Shown piece by piece: positions 1 through 9,326 of a stretch of 64,000 nt of DNA. The stretch is from contig NZ_JAGGOO010000042.1 in the NCBI RefSeq assembly GCF_018614415.1, forward strand, positions 1 through 64,000, in the 5' to 3' direction. Source of the stretch: Streptomyces sp. ISL-12. Lineage in GTDB: Bacteria > Actinomycetota > Actinomycetes > Streptomycetales > Streptomycetaceae. Made by a program: the position numbers and the translations under genes. Every line of letters starts with the position of its first letter. The first letter of the stretch is position 1. The notes under the pieces were generated by a model. It did no database searches, was not told where the DNA came from, and was given only the letters and a program-made list of their open reading frames with translations.

Positions 1-1
1 C

Positions 2-787
2 GTCGGCGCGGACGGCAGCGCGAGCCGGGTCGCCCGGTACGTGGGGGTCGAGTGCGCGCAGGTCGACCTCGCCCTGGAGGCCGAGGTGCCGGTCGGCGAA
101 CGGACGGCCGGTCGCTGGCAGGGCCGGCTGCTGATGGAATGGGGGCCGCTGCCGGGCTCGTTCGGCTGGATCTTCCCCAAGGGGGACGTCTGCACGGCCG
201 GGGTGGTGGCCGCCCGCGGCAACCCGGCCGCCCTGCGCGCCTACAAGGAGGACTTCCTCGGCCGCCACGGCCTGCTCGGCCCCCGCCCCCTCCACGACAC
301 CGGCCACCTCACCCGGTGCCGCCGCCCCGGCTCCCCGCTGGCCCGCGGGCGGGTACTGGTCGCGGGGGACGCCGCGGCCCTCCTGGACCACTGGTCGCGC
401 GAGGGCATCTCCTACGCCCTGCGCTCGGGGGACATGGCGGGACGGGCCGCCGTCCGCGTCGCCGCCACCGACGCCGAGCAGGCCGCCGCGGCCACCCGCG
501 ACTACGGCCGCCGGATCGACGAGACCCTCGGCGTCGAGATGCGCGCCAGCGGCGCACTGATGCGCCTGTTCTTCCGGACCCCCGGCCTCGCCCACACCGC
601 CCTGACCCGCCTGCCCTGGGCGTGGCACCACCTCGACGCCTACATCGCCGGGCACACCACCGTCGCCGGCATCATGGCCACGCCCCTGGGCCGCACCGCC
701 ACCGCGCTGGCCTCCCGGCTGCCGGTGCCGTCCCCGAGGACGGCGGAGGGGGAACCCGTCCGCTCCTCACCGGCCGGACAGCCGTGA
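2..787 (+). CDS. Geranylgeranyl reductase family flavoprotein (5' partial)
   Basis: C-terminal part of an FAD-dependent oxidoreductase of the geranylgeranyl reductase family, which saturates isoprenoid chains or related lipids. The reading frame is open from base 2, where it already encodes GADGSASRVAR, a typical segment after the N-terminal FAD-binding region, so the start lies upstream of the window. Further on, GDAAALLDHWSREGISYALRSG (around bases 367-427) is the family signature where the second FAD motif meets the active-site region. The last ~40 residues are a variable tail. The N-terminal GxGxxG motif cannot be checked here. The substrate is unknown; the family assignment is firm. Confidence 0.85.
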   Translation, partial: VGADGSASRVARYVGVECAQVDLALEAEVPVGERTAGRWQGRLLMEWGPLPGSFGWIFPKGDVCTAGVVAARGNPAALRAYKEDFLGRHGLLGPRPLHDTGHLTRCRRPGSPLARGRVLVAGDAAALLDHWSREGISYALRSGDMAGRAAVRVAATDAEQAAAATRDYGRRIDETLGVEMRASGALMRLFFRTPGLAHTALTRLPWAWHHLDAYIAGHTTVAGIMATPLGRTATALASRLPVPSPRTAEGEPVRSSPAGQP

Positions 788-869
788 CCACCGCCGCCTG
801 CCGCGGCCCGGCTCAGGCTCGGCGACCGGAACGCCGTACGGACGCCGCGGCGTGTGTGTGCCAGGCCGC

Positions 870-1817
870 TCAGGGCCGGCTGGTGAGGTAGCCGCCCATC
901 GTGGTGAAGTACTCGGCCGCGGGGCACTCGCGGCCCTCCTCGGTCCGTACGCGGGTGAGGGCGAGGCCGTGGTTGCGGCCCCTGCGGGCGTCGGCTCCGG
1001 CGACGATCACGACGCCGTCGCCCTCCCGGTAGAAGACGCGGCCGGGGGTGCCGCCGTAGCGGCCCCGGGACACGAAGGCGGCAAGGATCTCCAGGCGCCT
1101 GCCCTTGTGGAAGGTGAACGCCGCCGGATACGGGGCGGACTGGGCGCGGATCAGACGGTGGAGGTCCTCCGCCGGCCAGTCCCAGTCGATCCGGATGTCC
1201 TCCTCGGCGCGCTTGTGGAAGAAGGACGCCTGGGAGCGGTCCTGCGGGGTGAACTCGGTCTCCCCGGCGGCGATGCGGTCCAGGGCGCCGATGGTGACCG
1301 GGGCGATGAGGTCGACGGTCTTGTGGAAGAGGTCGGTCGCCGTGTCCGCCGGCCCGACGGGGACGGCGCGCTGGACGACGATGTCACCCGCGTCGAGTTC
1401 CTCGTTCATCATGTGGGCGGTGACCCCGACCTCCGGCTCCCCGTTGAGGAGCGCCCAGATGAGGGGCGAGAAGCCGGCGTACTTCGGCAGCAGCGAGTCG
1501 TGGATGTTGAGCGTGCCGTGGCGGGGCAGGGAGTAGACGCGCGGGGGGATCCAGGTGCGCCAGTTGTTGGCCACGATGATGTCCGGCTCCGCCTTCTCCA
1601 GGAGGCCGACCAGTTCCTCGTCGTCGGGCCGGTCGCGGATGACGACGGGGACGCCGTGGGCGGCGGCCAGGTCGGCGACGGAGTCGCTCCAGATCTTCTC
1701 GTAGGCGTGCTCGCTCCTGGGGTGGGTCACGACCGTGACCACGTCGTGGTCGGAGTCCAGGAGGGCCCGCAGCGTCCGGTGTCCCCAGGTCTGGTAGCCG
1801 AACATGACGACCCGCAT
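870..1817 (-). CDS. Methionyl-tRNA formyltransferase-like enzyme, siderophore (CchA) type
   Basis: A 315-residue formyltransferase of the Fmt/ArnA fold, which passes a formyl group from 10-formyl-THF to an amine. The N-terminus MRVVMFGYQTWGHRTL, then NNWRTWIPP, and the catalytic region NIHDSLLPKYAGFSPL with GVTAHMMNEELDAGDIV (Asn, His and Asp of the Fmt active site) are intact. The C-terminal part is OB-fold-like. It resembles the coelichelin enzyme CchA, which formylates hydroxyornithine, more than housekeeping Fmt. ATG 1817 was chosen because GGGAGG lies just upstream; an in-frame start at 1841 has no such site. An iron-box-like palindrome sits 40 bp upstream. No NRPS, hydroxylase or siderophore transporter adjoins it, so it may work in trans for a cluster elsewhere. 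That pathway role is inference. Confidence 0.8.
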   Translation of the reverse strand: MRVVMFGYQTWGHRTLRALLDSDHDVVTVVTHPRSEHAYEKIWSDSVADLAAAHGVPVVIRDRPDDEELVGLLEKAEPDIIVANNWRTWIPPRVYSLPRHGTLNIHDSLLPKYAGFSPLIWALLNGEPEVGVTAHMMNEELDAGDIVVQRAVPVGPADTATDLFHKTVDLIAPVTIGALDRIAAGETEFTPQDRSQASFFHKRAEEDIRIDWDWPAEDLHRLIRAQSAPYPAAFTFHKGRRLEILAAFVSRGRYGGTPGRVFYREGDGVVIVAGADARRGRNHGLALTRVRTEEGRECPAAEYFTTMGGYLTSRP

Positions 1818-1856
1818 GGAGGTTCCTCCCAGGAACGGCACTTGACTGGGTTTGAG

Positions 1857-1875
1857 TAAAGCAAGGCTTACCTAA
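1857..1875 (-). promoter_or_regulatory. Iron-box-like operator (DmdR/IdeR type)
   Basis: Read on the minus strand the site is TTAGGTAAGCCTTGCTTTA. It matches the actinobacterial iron box TTAGGTTAGSCTAACCTAA at 14 of 19 positions (counting C as allowed at S). It is 40 bp upstream of the formyltransferase start and about 130 bp upstream of the divergent phosphoesterase. That position suits Fe-DmdR repression of the formyltransferase and possibly of both genes. Binding is inferred from sequence only. Confidence 0.65.
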
Positions 1876-2003
1876 CGGCACAATGGGGCGGCTGCTGTGT
1901 GCTGTTGGGGCAGCGTTCGGTATCCGGACTCCGGTGTGCGGGTCTGCCGTTCCCGAGCCGTCGTTAGCGTGCGCCCGTTCGAACGACGAGTACGGGAGTG
2001 ATC

Positions 2004-3992
2004 ATGCACAGACCTGTCGACGCGCACCCATCCGGCTGCGCGTGCCCCGTCACCGCGGACCCCGACGGTGACGGCGTCGCCGCGTCGAGCCGCCGCGCGT
2101 TCCTCCAGCGGGCGGGCGCCCTCGGCGCGGGCGCGGGCGCGGCCGGGCTGCTGGCGGCGGCCCCCGCGCACGCGGCCGGTGCCGGCCACGGCGGCCAGGG
2201 CGCGGACGACGACCCCTACGGCCGGACCACGACGTCCCGGGGGCCGAAGGGCAAGTGGAGTCCGGACCCGGACAGCCCCCGGTTCACCGTCGTGGTGATG
2301 CCCGACACCCAGTACATGTTCGACCAGGACCGCATCCACCCGGCCCCGGTGGAGGCGTCCTTCCGCTGGGTCCTGGACCCCGAGGGCCGCGCGGGCGGCA
2401 ACGACGAGAACATCGTCTTCCTGGCCCACCTGGGCGACGTGACCAACAACGGGCTCGCCGAGGAGTACGCCGCGGCGACCGAGGTCTTCGACCTGCTGGA
2501 CCGCGCGGGCGCCTCCTACGGCGTGCTGGCCGGCAACCACGACGTCAGCGACGACGACCAGCGCGGTGACACCCCGTACCTGGACACCTTCAGCGTCGCC
2601 CGGGCGGAGAAGCGGCCCAGCCACCACGCCTCCAGCCCCGACGGCTACAACACCGCGCACGTCTTCCGCGCCGGCGGCCGGGACTGGATGCTGCTCGCCC
2701 TGGACTGGCGGCTGTCGGAGTCCGGCTTCGCCTGGGCCAACGCCGTCATCGCCGACAACCCGACGCTGCCGGTGATCGTCACCACCCACGAGATCGTCGG
2801 CTCCTACGACGACGGCACGGCCGGCCTGTCCGGCTACGGACAGCAGCTGTGGGACAAGCTCATCAAGGGCAACGACCAGATCTTCCTCACCCTCAACGGG
2901 CACTACTGGCCGCCCGGCAGCACCGTCATGAAGAACGACGCCGGTCACGACGTACACCTGCACATCACCAACTACCAGGACCGGTACTACGGCGGCGCCG
3001 GCATGGTCCGCTCGTACCGTTTCGACCTCGACCGCGGCCGGATCGACGTCGCGACCTTCTCCCCGTGGATCCGCGAACTGGCGGCGGACGGGGAGCTGAA
3101 CACGCTCGCGGCGCGGGAGCTGGAACTCACCTCCGCCGTCGACCGGTTCTCCATGGGGATCGACTTCGACGAGCGGTTCTCCGGCTTCGCGCCGGTGCCG
3201 CCCCGCAAGGCCCGCCCCGCCCGCCGGATGCTGCTGCCCGGCACGCTCGCCTACTGGCGGTTCGACGAGGGCGCCGCCGGCACCGACGTCGCCGCGGGCA
3301 CGGTGTTCAAGGACCGGAGCGGCAACGGCAACGACCTGGAACTCCGTACCGTGCCCGGCACCCCCGCGCACGCCCTCGTCCGCACCGACGACCACCACCC
3401 CGACCAGCCGGCCCACGCCGGCCTGGTCTTCGCCGGGCAGGGCAACCCGGTCAGCGGCAGCTATCTGCGCACGGTCGACAGCGCCCCCCTCAACCGCGAG
3501 ACGTTCGCACGCGGTTACACCTTCGAGGTGTTCTTCAAGGTGCCCGCCGACTGGGACGGCGGCCGCAACGGCTGGTCGGCGATGCTCAGCCGCGCGGGCA
3601 CCGCCGCCGCGGCCGGCAAGAACGGGCCGACCGCCACCGCGGAGGAGCCCATCCTCAGCCTCGGCCTGTCCAGCTCCATCGAACTGCAGTGGAACGCCTA
3701 CCCGCTCAACCAGGACGGCGCCACGACCGCCTGGAGCCACCTGCTCCAGAGGGAAGAGTGGTGGCACGTCGCCGTCGTCAACGACGGCCGGATCAGCAAG
3801 CTCTACGTCAACGGCTGCGAGGAGGGCCGCAATCCCACCTCCAAGGCCGTCGGCCTGACCGCCCTCGGCCTGCCGTTCCTGCTGGGCGGGTACCAGTGGG
3901 CCGACACCGTCAGCCAGGTGTTCCACGGCACCATCGGCGACGTACGGATCAGCGGCCGGGCGCTGAAGCCGGGGCAGTTCATGAACGCCTGA
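2004..3992 (+). CDS. TAT-exported calcineurin-like phosphoesterase with C-terminal LamG/concanavalin domain
   Basis: A large secreted metallophosphoesterase. Residues ~28-58 form a twin-arginine signal (SRRAFLQ, then an Ala/Gly hydrophobic stretch ending AHA), implying export of a folded, metal-loaded enzyme. The catalytic domain (~90-330) shows MPDTQ, HLGDVTNN, LAGNHD and a late TLNGHYWPPG, which are the Asp/His/Asn metal ligands of the family. The last ~230 residues, starting YWRFDEG and passing through TFEVFFKVP and GDVRISGRAL, are a LamG-type beta-sandwich that probably binds carbohydrate. ATG 2004 is preceded by GGGAG; a GTG at 1998 overlaps that site. The gene is divergent from the formyltransferase and flanked by two iron-box-like sites. 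The substrate is unknown. Confidence 0.82.
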   Translation: MHRPVDAHPSGCACPVTADPDGDGVAASSRRAFLQRAGALGAGAGAAGLLAAAPAHAAGAGHGGQGADDDPYGRTTTSRGPKGKWSPDPDSPRFTVVVMPDTQYMFDQDRIHPAPVEASFRWVLDPEGRAGGNDENIVFLAHLGDVTNNGLAEEYAAATEVFDLLDRAGASYGVLAGNHDVSDDDQRGDTPYLDTFSVARAEKRPSHHASSPDGYNTAHVFRAGGRDWMLLALDWRLSESGFAWANAVIADNPTLPVIVTTHEIVGSYDDGTAGLSGYGQQLWDKLIKGNDQIFLTLNGHYWPPGSTVMKNDAGHDVHLHITNYQDRYYGGAGMVRSYRFDLDRGRIDVATFSPWIRELAADGELNTLAARELELTSAVDRFSMGIDFDERFSGFAPVPPRKARPARRMLLPGTLAYWRFDEGAAGTDVAAGTVFKDRSGNGNDLELRTVPGTPAHALVRTDDHHPDQPAHAGLVFAGQGNPVSGSYLRTVDSAPLNRETFARGYTFEVFFKVPADWDGGRNGWSAMLSRAGTAAAAGKNGPTATAEEPILSLGLSSSIELQWNAYPLNQDGATTAWSHLLQREEWWHVAVVNDGRISKLYVNGCEEGRNPTSKAVGLTALGLPFLLGGYQWADTVSQVFHGTIGDVRISGRALKPGQFMNA

Positions 3993-4001
3993 CCCATGGA
4001 C

Positions 4002-4020
4002 TTAGGCTAGCCTTACTTTC
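4002..4020 (+). promoter_or_regulatory. Iron-box-like operator upstream of MFS transporter
   Basis: TTAGGCTAGCCTTACTTTC matches the iron-box consensus TTAGGTTAGSCTAACCTAA at 14 of 19 positions, with the left half best preserved. It lies 10 bp after the phosphoesterase stop and 75 bp before the transporter start, as expected for a promoter operator. With the site at 1857-1875 it makes the block 870-5414 look like one iron regulon. Confidence 0.6.
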
Positions 4021-4094
4021 CCTGCCGAGGGGGTGGCGGCTCACGGCCGCCTCCTCGGCATGCCTGTCCACGTCCCCAGGGAGGGTAAGAAAGC

Positions 4095-5414
4095 ATGCTG
4101 GTCGCGCGTCGACTGCGTACGCCACTGGTCATCGGTCTGTGCGGGGCCGCGGTCGCGTTCGACGGGTACGACCTCGTCGTCTACGGCACCACCGTCTCCG
4201 CGCTCATGGACGAGTGGGGGATCGGACCGGCCGAGGCCGGGCGGCTGGCGTCCAGCGCGCTCGTCGGCATGCTGCTGGGTTCCCTGCTCGCCGGTTCCCT
4301 CGCGGACCGCCTCGGCCGCCGCCGCACCCTGATCGGCGGACTCACCGCCTTCTCCCTGCTGACCGCCGCGTGCGCCGCCGCCCAGGACCCGGACACCTTC
4401 ATGGTGCTGCGCTTCCTCACCGGCCTGGGCCTGGGCGCCGTACTGCCCGCGGCGACCGCGCTGACCATCGAGTACGCGCCCGCCCGCCGGCGCAACCTCA
4501 CCTACATGGCCATGCAGTCCGGTTACGCCGTCGGCGGCATCCTCGCCTCCGCGCTCGCCATCCGGCTGGTGGAGGACGCGGGCTGGCGGGTGATGTACGT
4601 CATCGGCGCGGCCCCCCTCGTCCTCGTGGTGCCGCTGGCGCTGCGCTACCTCCCCGAGTCCGTCGAGCACCTGGTGGGCCGCGGGCGGCTCGACGAGGCG
4701 CGCGCCCTGGCCGCACGGCTCGGCCGCACCGTCCCCGAACCCCCGCCGAGCACCGGACACGCGGGTGTCCGGGCCCTGTTCACCGGCGGCCTGACCCGTC
4801 GCACCCTGCTGTTCTGGACCGCCGCCTTCGCCGCGCTGCTGCTGGTGTACGGGATGAACACCTGGCTGCCGGAGCTGATGCGGGAGGCCGGTTACCCGCT
4901 CGGCTCGGCGCTCTCCTTCCTGCTCGTGTTCAACCTCGGCTCGATCGTGGGCTCGCTCCTGGCCGGCCGGCTCGCCGACCGCGTCGGCTCCAAGTACGTG
5001 GTCGTGGGCGCCTTCGCGCTCGGCGCGCTGTGCGTGGCCCTGCTGAGCGTGCGCGGACCCGTGGCGCTGACGTACGTACTCGTCGCCGTCAGCGGGTTCG
5101 GGGCGATCGGCACGATGAACATGCTCAACGCCCATGTCACCCGCTCCTACCCGGCGCCGGCCCGCGCCACGGGCATCGGCTGGTCGCTCGGGGTGGGCCG
5201 GCTCGGCGGCATCCTCGGCCCCTCGGTCGGCGGCCTGCTGCTCGCCTCCGACGCCGGCATCGGCTGGAGCTTCGCCCTCTTCGCGGCCGTCGCGGCGGTG
5301 GGCGCGGTCGTCGTGTCCCTGGCCCCGCCGGCCCCGCGGGCCGCTGCCACCCGGCACACCACCGAGCCCACCGCCCACCGGCCGGCCCCGGCGGGCACGG
5401 CGCACGAGGCCTGA
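4095..5414 (+). CDS. MFS transporter, aromatic-acid:H+ symporter-like
   Basis: A 439-residue, 12-helix major facilitator. The N-terminus has [10 protein letters not shown] in helix 1, with the acidic residues found in AAHS-type (PcaK/BenK-like) carriers. [11 protein letters not shown] in loop 2-3 and [10 protein letters not shown] in loop 8-9 are the MFS signature motifs. The tail after helix 12 is short and Ala/Pro-rich. ATG 4095 follows GGGAGGGTAAG. The AAHS family usually imports aromatic acids. The upstream iron box instead suggests a job in iron starvation, such as export of a siderophore or uptake of a catechol-like ligand, but nothing in the protein proves this. Confidence 0.8.
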   Translation: MLVARRLRTPLVIGLCGAAVAFDGYDLVVYGTTVSALMDEWGIGPAEAGRLASSALVGMLLGSLLAGSLADRLGRRRTLIGGLTAFSLLTAACAAAQDPDTFMVLRFLTGLGLGAVLPAATALTIEYAPARRRNLTYMAMQSGYAVGGILASALAIRLVEDAGWRVMYVIGAAPLVLVVPLALRYLPESVEHLVGRGRLDEARALAARLGRTVPEPPPSTGHAGVRALFTGGLTRRTLLFWTAAFAALLLVYGMNTWLPELMREAGYPLGSALSFLLVFNLGSIVGSLLAGRLADRVGSKYVVVGAFALGALCVALLSVRGPVALTYVLVAVSGFGAIGTMNMLNAHVTRSYPAPARATGIGWSLGVGRLGGILGPSVGGLLLASDAGIGWSFALFAAVAAVGAVVVSLAPPAPRAAATRHTTEPTAHRPAPAGTAHEA

Positions 5415-5625
5415 CCCCGCCCGCCGGGGGCAGTACTGGTCCTTCGACCGCTTCCCCCACGACTGGGCGCTGCACGGCCCCCGGCCCGGGCCCCGGTCGG
5501 CGGCTGCGCTCCGGCCGGCCGCTGCCCAACCGCGCGCACCGCGGAGTGATCGTCGGCACCACCGTGGCCGATCCCGACGGCGTGGCCGTGCGACGGCCCC
5601 CCGATCACTGGGTACCCTCCGCCGC

Positions 5626-7302
5626 ATGGCGGTGGACAGCACGACCGTGGAGCCGCGCGGAGCACGCCGGCCCGCCCGGACGAACCGGACCCTCGGCCGG
5701 GCCCTGGTGCGGTGGACGACGACCACCGACCACAAGGTCATCGGCAACCTCTACCTGACGACCGCCTTCGGCTTCTTCCTCTTCGGCGGCCTGCTCGCGA
5801 TGCTGATGCGCGCCGAACTCGCCCGCCCGGGGCTGCAACTGGTCACCAGCCACCAGTACAACCAGCTCTTCACCGTGCACGGCACCATCATGATGCTGCT
5901 CTTCGCGACCCCGCTGTTCGCCGGGTTCGCCAACGCCGTGATGCCGCTCCAGATCGGCGCCCCGGACGTCGCCTTCCCCCGGCTCAACGCCCTGTCGTAC
6001 TGGCTGTACCTGTTCGGCGGGCTGATGGTGGTCGCCGGGTTCCTGACGCCCGGGGGAGCGGCGGCCTTCGGCTGGTTCGCCTACGCCCCGCTGAACGGGC
6101 CCGTCTTCAGCCCCGGCACCGGCGGCGACCTGTGGACCATGGGCCTGGTCCTGTCCGGGGTGTCGACCACCCTCGGCGCGGTCAACTTCATCACCACGAT
6201 CCTGTGCCTGCGCGCCCCCGGCATGACCATGTTCCGGATGCCGATCTTCACCTGGAACGTGCTGTTCACGTCCATCCTGGTGCTCCCCGCCTTCCCGGTG
6301 CTCACGGCCGCGCTGTTCGCGCTGGAGGCGGACCGGAAGTTCGGCGCGCACATCTTCGACGCCCCCAGCGGCGGCGCCCTGCTCTGGCAGCACCTGTTCT
6401 GGTTCTTCGGCCACCCCGAGGTGTACATCGTCGCGCTGCCGTTCTTCGGCATCGTCTCCGAGATCATCCCGGTGTTCAGCCGCAAACCGATCTTCGGCTA
6501 CGTCAGCCTGATCGGCGCCACCATCGCCATCACCATGCTCTCCGCCGTGGTCTGGGCCCACCACATGTTCGCCACCGGCGCCGTGCTGCTGCCCTTCTTC
6601 TCCCTGATGTCGTTCCTGATCGCCGTGCCCACCGGGGTCAAGTTCTTCAACTGGATCGGCACGATGGCCAGAGGATCGCTCTCCTTCGAGACGCCGATGC
6701 TGTGGTCCTGCGGCTTCCTGGTGACCTTCCTGCTCGGCGGCATGAGCGGCGTCCTCATCGCCTCCCCGCCGCTCGACTTCCACCTCACCGACTCGTACTT
6801 CATCGTCGCCCACCTGCACTACGTGCTGTTCGGCACCGTCGTCTTCGCCATGTTCGCGGGCTTCTACTTCTGGTGGCCCAAGCTCACCGGCCGGATGCTC
6901 GACGAACGCCTGGGGAAGGTCCACTTCTGGACGCTGTTCGCGGGCTTCCAGACCACCTTCCTCGTCCAGCACTGGCTCGGTGAACAGGGCATGCCCCGCC
7001 GCTACGCCGACTATCTGGCGGCGGACGGCTTCACGCTCCTCAACACCGTCAGCTCCATCGGGGCGTTCCTGCTCGGCCTGTCCACCCTGCCGTTCCTCTA
7101 CAACGTGTGGCACACCCGCCACCACGGCCGCGCCGTGCGGGAGAACGACCCCTGGGGCTACGGGCGGTCCCTGGAGTGGGCGACCTCCAGCCCGCCTCCG
7201 CGCCACAACTTCCACGCGCTGCCCCGCATCCGCTCCGAGTCCCCGGCGTTCGACCTGCACCACCCCGACATCAGCCGACACGACCAGAGGCACGTGCAGT
7301 GA
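5626..7302 (+). CDS. ctaD: Cytochrome c oxidase subunit I, second copy
   Basis: Heme-copper oxidase subunit I of 558 residues with 12 membrane helices, reducing O2 in the aa3 oxidase. Visible functional groups: GHPEVYI (CuB His, D-channel Glu and the Tyr), VWAHHMF (the CuB His pair), [10 protein letters not shown] (D-channel Asp), PTGVKFFNW (K-channel Lys) and HLHYV (heme a3/a ligands). The start ATG 5626 gives the usual short charged N-terminus ending TTDHKVIG. No subunit II (CuA) or subunit III gene adjoins it, so it must borrow partners from the main operon or act as a variant subunit. The next gene overlaps its stop codon, indicating co-translation with subunit IV. Confidence 0.9.
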   Translation: MAVDSTTVEPRGARRPARTNRTLGRALVRWTTTTDHKVIGNLYLTTAFGFFLFGGLLAMLMRAELARPGLQLVTSHQYNQLFTVHGTIMMLLFATPLFAGFANAVMPLQIGAPDVAFPRLNALSYWLYLFGGLMVVAGFLTPGGAAAFGWFAYAPLNGPVFSPGTGGDLWTMGLVLSGVSTTLGAVNFITTILCLRAPGMTMFRMPIFTWNVLFTSILVLPAFPVLTAALFALEADRKFGAHIFDAPSGGALLWQHLFWFFGHPEVYIVALPFFGIVSEIIPVFSRKPIFGYVSLIGATIAITMLSAVVWAHHMFATGAVLLPFFSLMSFLIAVPTGVKFFNWIGTMARGSLSFETPMLWSCGFLVTFLLGGMSGVLIASPPLDFHLTDSYFIVAHLHYVLFGTVVFAMFAGFYFWWPKLTGRMLDERLGKVHFWTLFAGFQTTFLVQHWLGEQGMPRRYADYLAADGFTLLNTVSSIGAFLLGLSTLPFLYNVWHTRHHGRAVRENDPWGYGRSLEWATSSPPPRHNFHALPRIRSESPAFDLHHPDISRHDQRHVQ

Positions 7303-7718
7303 AGACCGAGTACCGACTGTTCACCGGGGTGGCGCTGTTCTTCGCGGTCACCGCCGCCGGCTACGGCTGGTTCTCCGCCGAACCGGCCGGCACCGCCGTC
7401 CTGACCGTCGCCTTCCTGATGGCGGCGCTCGTCGCGTTCTTCTGCCGGGTCCAGTACCGCAGGCACGGTTTCCGGGCGCAGGACCACCGGGACGCCGAGG
7501 TCCTCGACACCGCCGGACCGCTGGACTTCTTCTCACCGCACAGCCCCTGGCCCCTCGTCACCGCGCTGGGCGCCCTCCTCCTCGCCCTCGGCGTGGTCTA
7601 CGGGCTGTGGCTGGCGCTGCTGGGCCTCGGCGTGCTCGCCCCCGGGGTGCTCGGCATCGTCTTCCAGTACGCGCGGCGCGAGGGTCAGCGTTCCAGGGCG
7701 TCGCCGTCGGACGGCTGA
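7299..7718 (+). CDS. ctaF: Cytochrome c oxidase subunit IV (actinobacterial type)
   Basis: A 139-residue membrane protein with the layout of actinobacterial oxidase subunit IV. There are two N-terminal helices ([35 protein letters not shown]), a cytoplasmic segment with QYRRHG and [11 protein letters not shown], then two C-terminal helices. The GTG start at 7299 overlaps the ctaD stop (GTGA), so the pair forms a translationally coupled operon. The 3' end overlaps the convergent qcrB-like gene by 34 bp, an unusually tight tail-to-tail arrangement. Confidence 0.85.
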   Translation: MKTEYRLFTGVALFFAVTAAGYGWFSAEPAGTAVLTVAFLMAALVAFFCRVQYRRHGFRAQDHRDAEVLDTAGPLDFFSPHSPWPLVTALGALLLALGVVYGLWLALLGLGVLAPGVLGIVFQYARREGQRSRASPSDG

Positions 7719-9283
7719 GGCGTGCCGGCCCGGTCGTCGGAGTACCAGGAACTCAAGGTGGCCCGCAGCCGCCCCGCCCGTCCCTCGGCCTCGGCCTCCT
7801 CGGGCGCCGGCGGCTCGGGCGGCTTCCGTCCGTACAGCACGTACCTGTGCTCCTCGTCGAGCGGTTCATGCCGCTCGGCGTAGCCTCCCGCCAGGGTCTG
7901 GCGCACCTCGCCCGTCTCCGCGCCCTCGGCCAGCCGCTCCCGGTCCGTCTCCTGGAGCGCCAGGCAGACGCGCTTGGCCGCCATGAACGCGACCGGCGGC
8001 AACACCACGAGGGCCACCCGGAACACCCAGGTCAGCAGGTTGAGCGAGACGTCGAAGATGTGGGCGAGGACGTCGTTGCCGCCGGCCGCCGTCAGCACCG
8101 CGTAGAACGCGATCGCCGCGACCCCGAGGCCCGTCCGCACCGGCTCGTCCCGGGGCCGGTCGGCGAGGTGGCGCTCCTCCTGACCGCCCGTCACCCACCG
8201 CTCGAAGAACGGGTAGGCGTACAGCACCGCGAACAGCAGTCCGGGCAGGACGAGCGCGGGCAGCAGGACGTTCCACATCACCGTGTGCCCGGCCACCACC
8301 GTCTCCCACGGCGGCACCAGCCGCAGCGAGCCCTCCAGGAAGCCGACGTACCAGTCGGGCTGCGACCCGGTGGAGACGAGGTCGGCGCGGTAGGGGCCGT
8401 ACGCCCACACCGGGTTGATCTGCGCCACCCCCGCCAACAGGGTCAGCACCCCGAAGACGAGGAAGAACAGGCCCGTGGAACTCGCCGCGAACTGCGGGAA
8501 CATGGGTTTGCCCACGGCGTTGCGCTCGGTGCGGCCCCGGCCCGCCCACTGGGTGTGCTTCAGGTGGAAGACCAGGATCAGATGGGCGGAGACCAGCGCC
8601 AGCAGCAGTCCGGGCAGCAGCAGGATGTGCAGCGAGTACAGGCGCGGGACGACGTCCTGGCCGGGGAACTCGCCGCCGAACACGAACATGCTGACGTACG
8701 TCCCCGCCACCGGGACCGACAGCATGATGCCCTGCGCGATCCGCAGGCCGGTGCCGGACAGCAGGTCGTCCGGGAGCGAGTACCCGGCGAACCCCTCGGC
8801 GAGGGCCAGCAGGAACAGCGTCACACCGATCACCCAGTTGGCCTCGCGCGGACGGCGGAACGCGCCCGTGAAGAAGACCCGCAGGAGATGGACCCCGATC
8901 GCCGCCGGGAACACCAGCGCCGCCCAGTGGTGCAGCTGCCGGATCAGCAGCCCGCCGCGCACCTCGAAGCTGATGTCCAGCGTCGAGCGGTACGCCTGCG
9001 ACATCCGCACCCCGAGCAGCGGCCGGTAGGAACCGCCATACGCGCTCTCGGTCATCGAGGGGTCGAAGAACAGGGTCAGCCAGACGCCGGTGAGCAGCAG
9101 GACCACGAATGAGTACAGGGCCAGCTCGCCCAGCAGGAACGACCAGTGGTCAGGGAACGCCTTGCGCAGCAGCCGCCCGCCCTCCAGGACGGGCAGCCGC
9201 GCGTCGGCCCGGTCGGCGAGACGCTCACCCACGCGACGGGCCCGCGCACCGGCGCGGGCCCTTCTCCTGTTCAGCGGCAGCAC
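7685..9283 (-). CDS. qcrB: Cytochrome bc1 cytochrome b subunit, second copy
   Basis: Closely follows the Streptomyces QcrB pattern: FPDHWSFLLGE, LTLFFDPSM, RGGLLIRQLHHWAA with VHLLRVFFTG (heme ligands), GYSLPDDLLSGTG, LYSLHILLLPG with HLILVFHLKHTQ, and the quinol-site motif PDWY. A hydrophilic tail of ~100 residues is typical of the genus. The start is uncertain. GTG 9283 gives the usual ~17 residues before GERLADRAD; GTG 9232 begins exactly there; neither has a good ribosome site. No Rieske (QcrA) or cytochrome cc (QcrC) gene is adjacent. It lies tail to tail with the spare oxidase genes, so the cluster encodes part of a second bc1-aa3 supercomplex. Confidence 0.88.
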   Translation of the reverse strand: MLPLNRRRARAGARARRVGERLADRADARLPVLEGGRLLRKAFPDHWSFLLGELALYSFVVLLLTGVWLTLFFDPSMTESAYGGSYRPLLGVRMSQAYRSTLDISFEVRGGLLIRQLHHWAALVFPAAIGVHLLRVFFTGAFRRPREANWVIGVTLFLLALAEGFAGYSLPDDLLSGTGLRIAQGIMLSVPVAGTYVSMFVFGGEFPGQDVVPRLYSLHILLLPGLLLALVSAHLILVFHLKHTQWAGRGRTERNAVGKPMFPQFAASSTGLFFLVFGVLTLLAGVAQINPVWAYGPYRADLVSTGSQPDWYVGFLEGSLRLVPPWETVVAGHTVMWNVLLPALVLPGLLFAVLYAYPFFERWVTGGQEERHLADRPRDEPVRTGLGVAAIAFYAVLTAAGGNDVLAHIFDVSLNLLTWVFRVALVVLPPVAFMAAKRVCLALQETDRERLAEGAETGEVRQTLAGGYAERHEPLDEEHRYVLYGRKPPEPPAPEEAEAEGRAGRLRATLSSWYSDDRAGTPQPSDGDALER

Positions 9284-9326
9284 GGACCATGGGTTTCCCG
9301 TGGGTCCGTGCCGGAAACCGCGCGGA

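Noticed and set aside
1872..3926. A 684-codon minus-strand frame opposite the phosphoesterase.
   Set aside because: Shadow frame of a real gene with a signal peptide and motifs; codon pattern mirrors the plus-strand gene.
2849..5758. A 969-codon plus-strand frame spanning phosphoesterase, MFS and ctaD.
   Set aside because: Crosses three well-supported genes in a wrong frame; Arg/Pro-rich low complexity.
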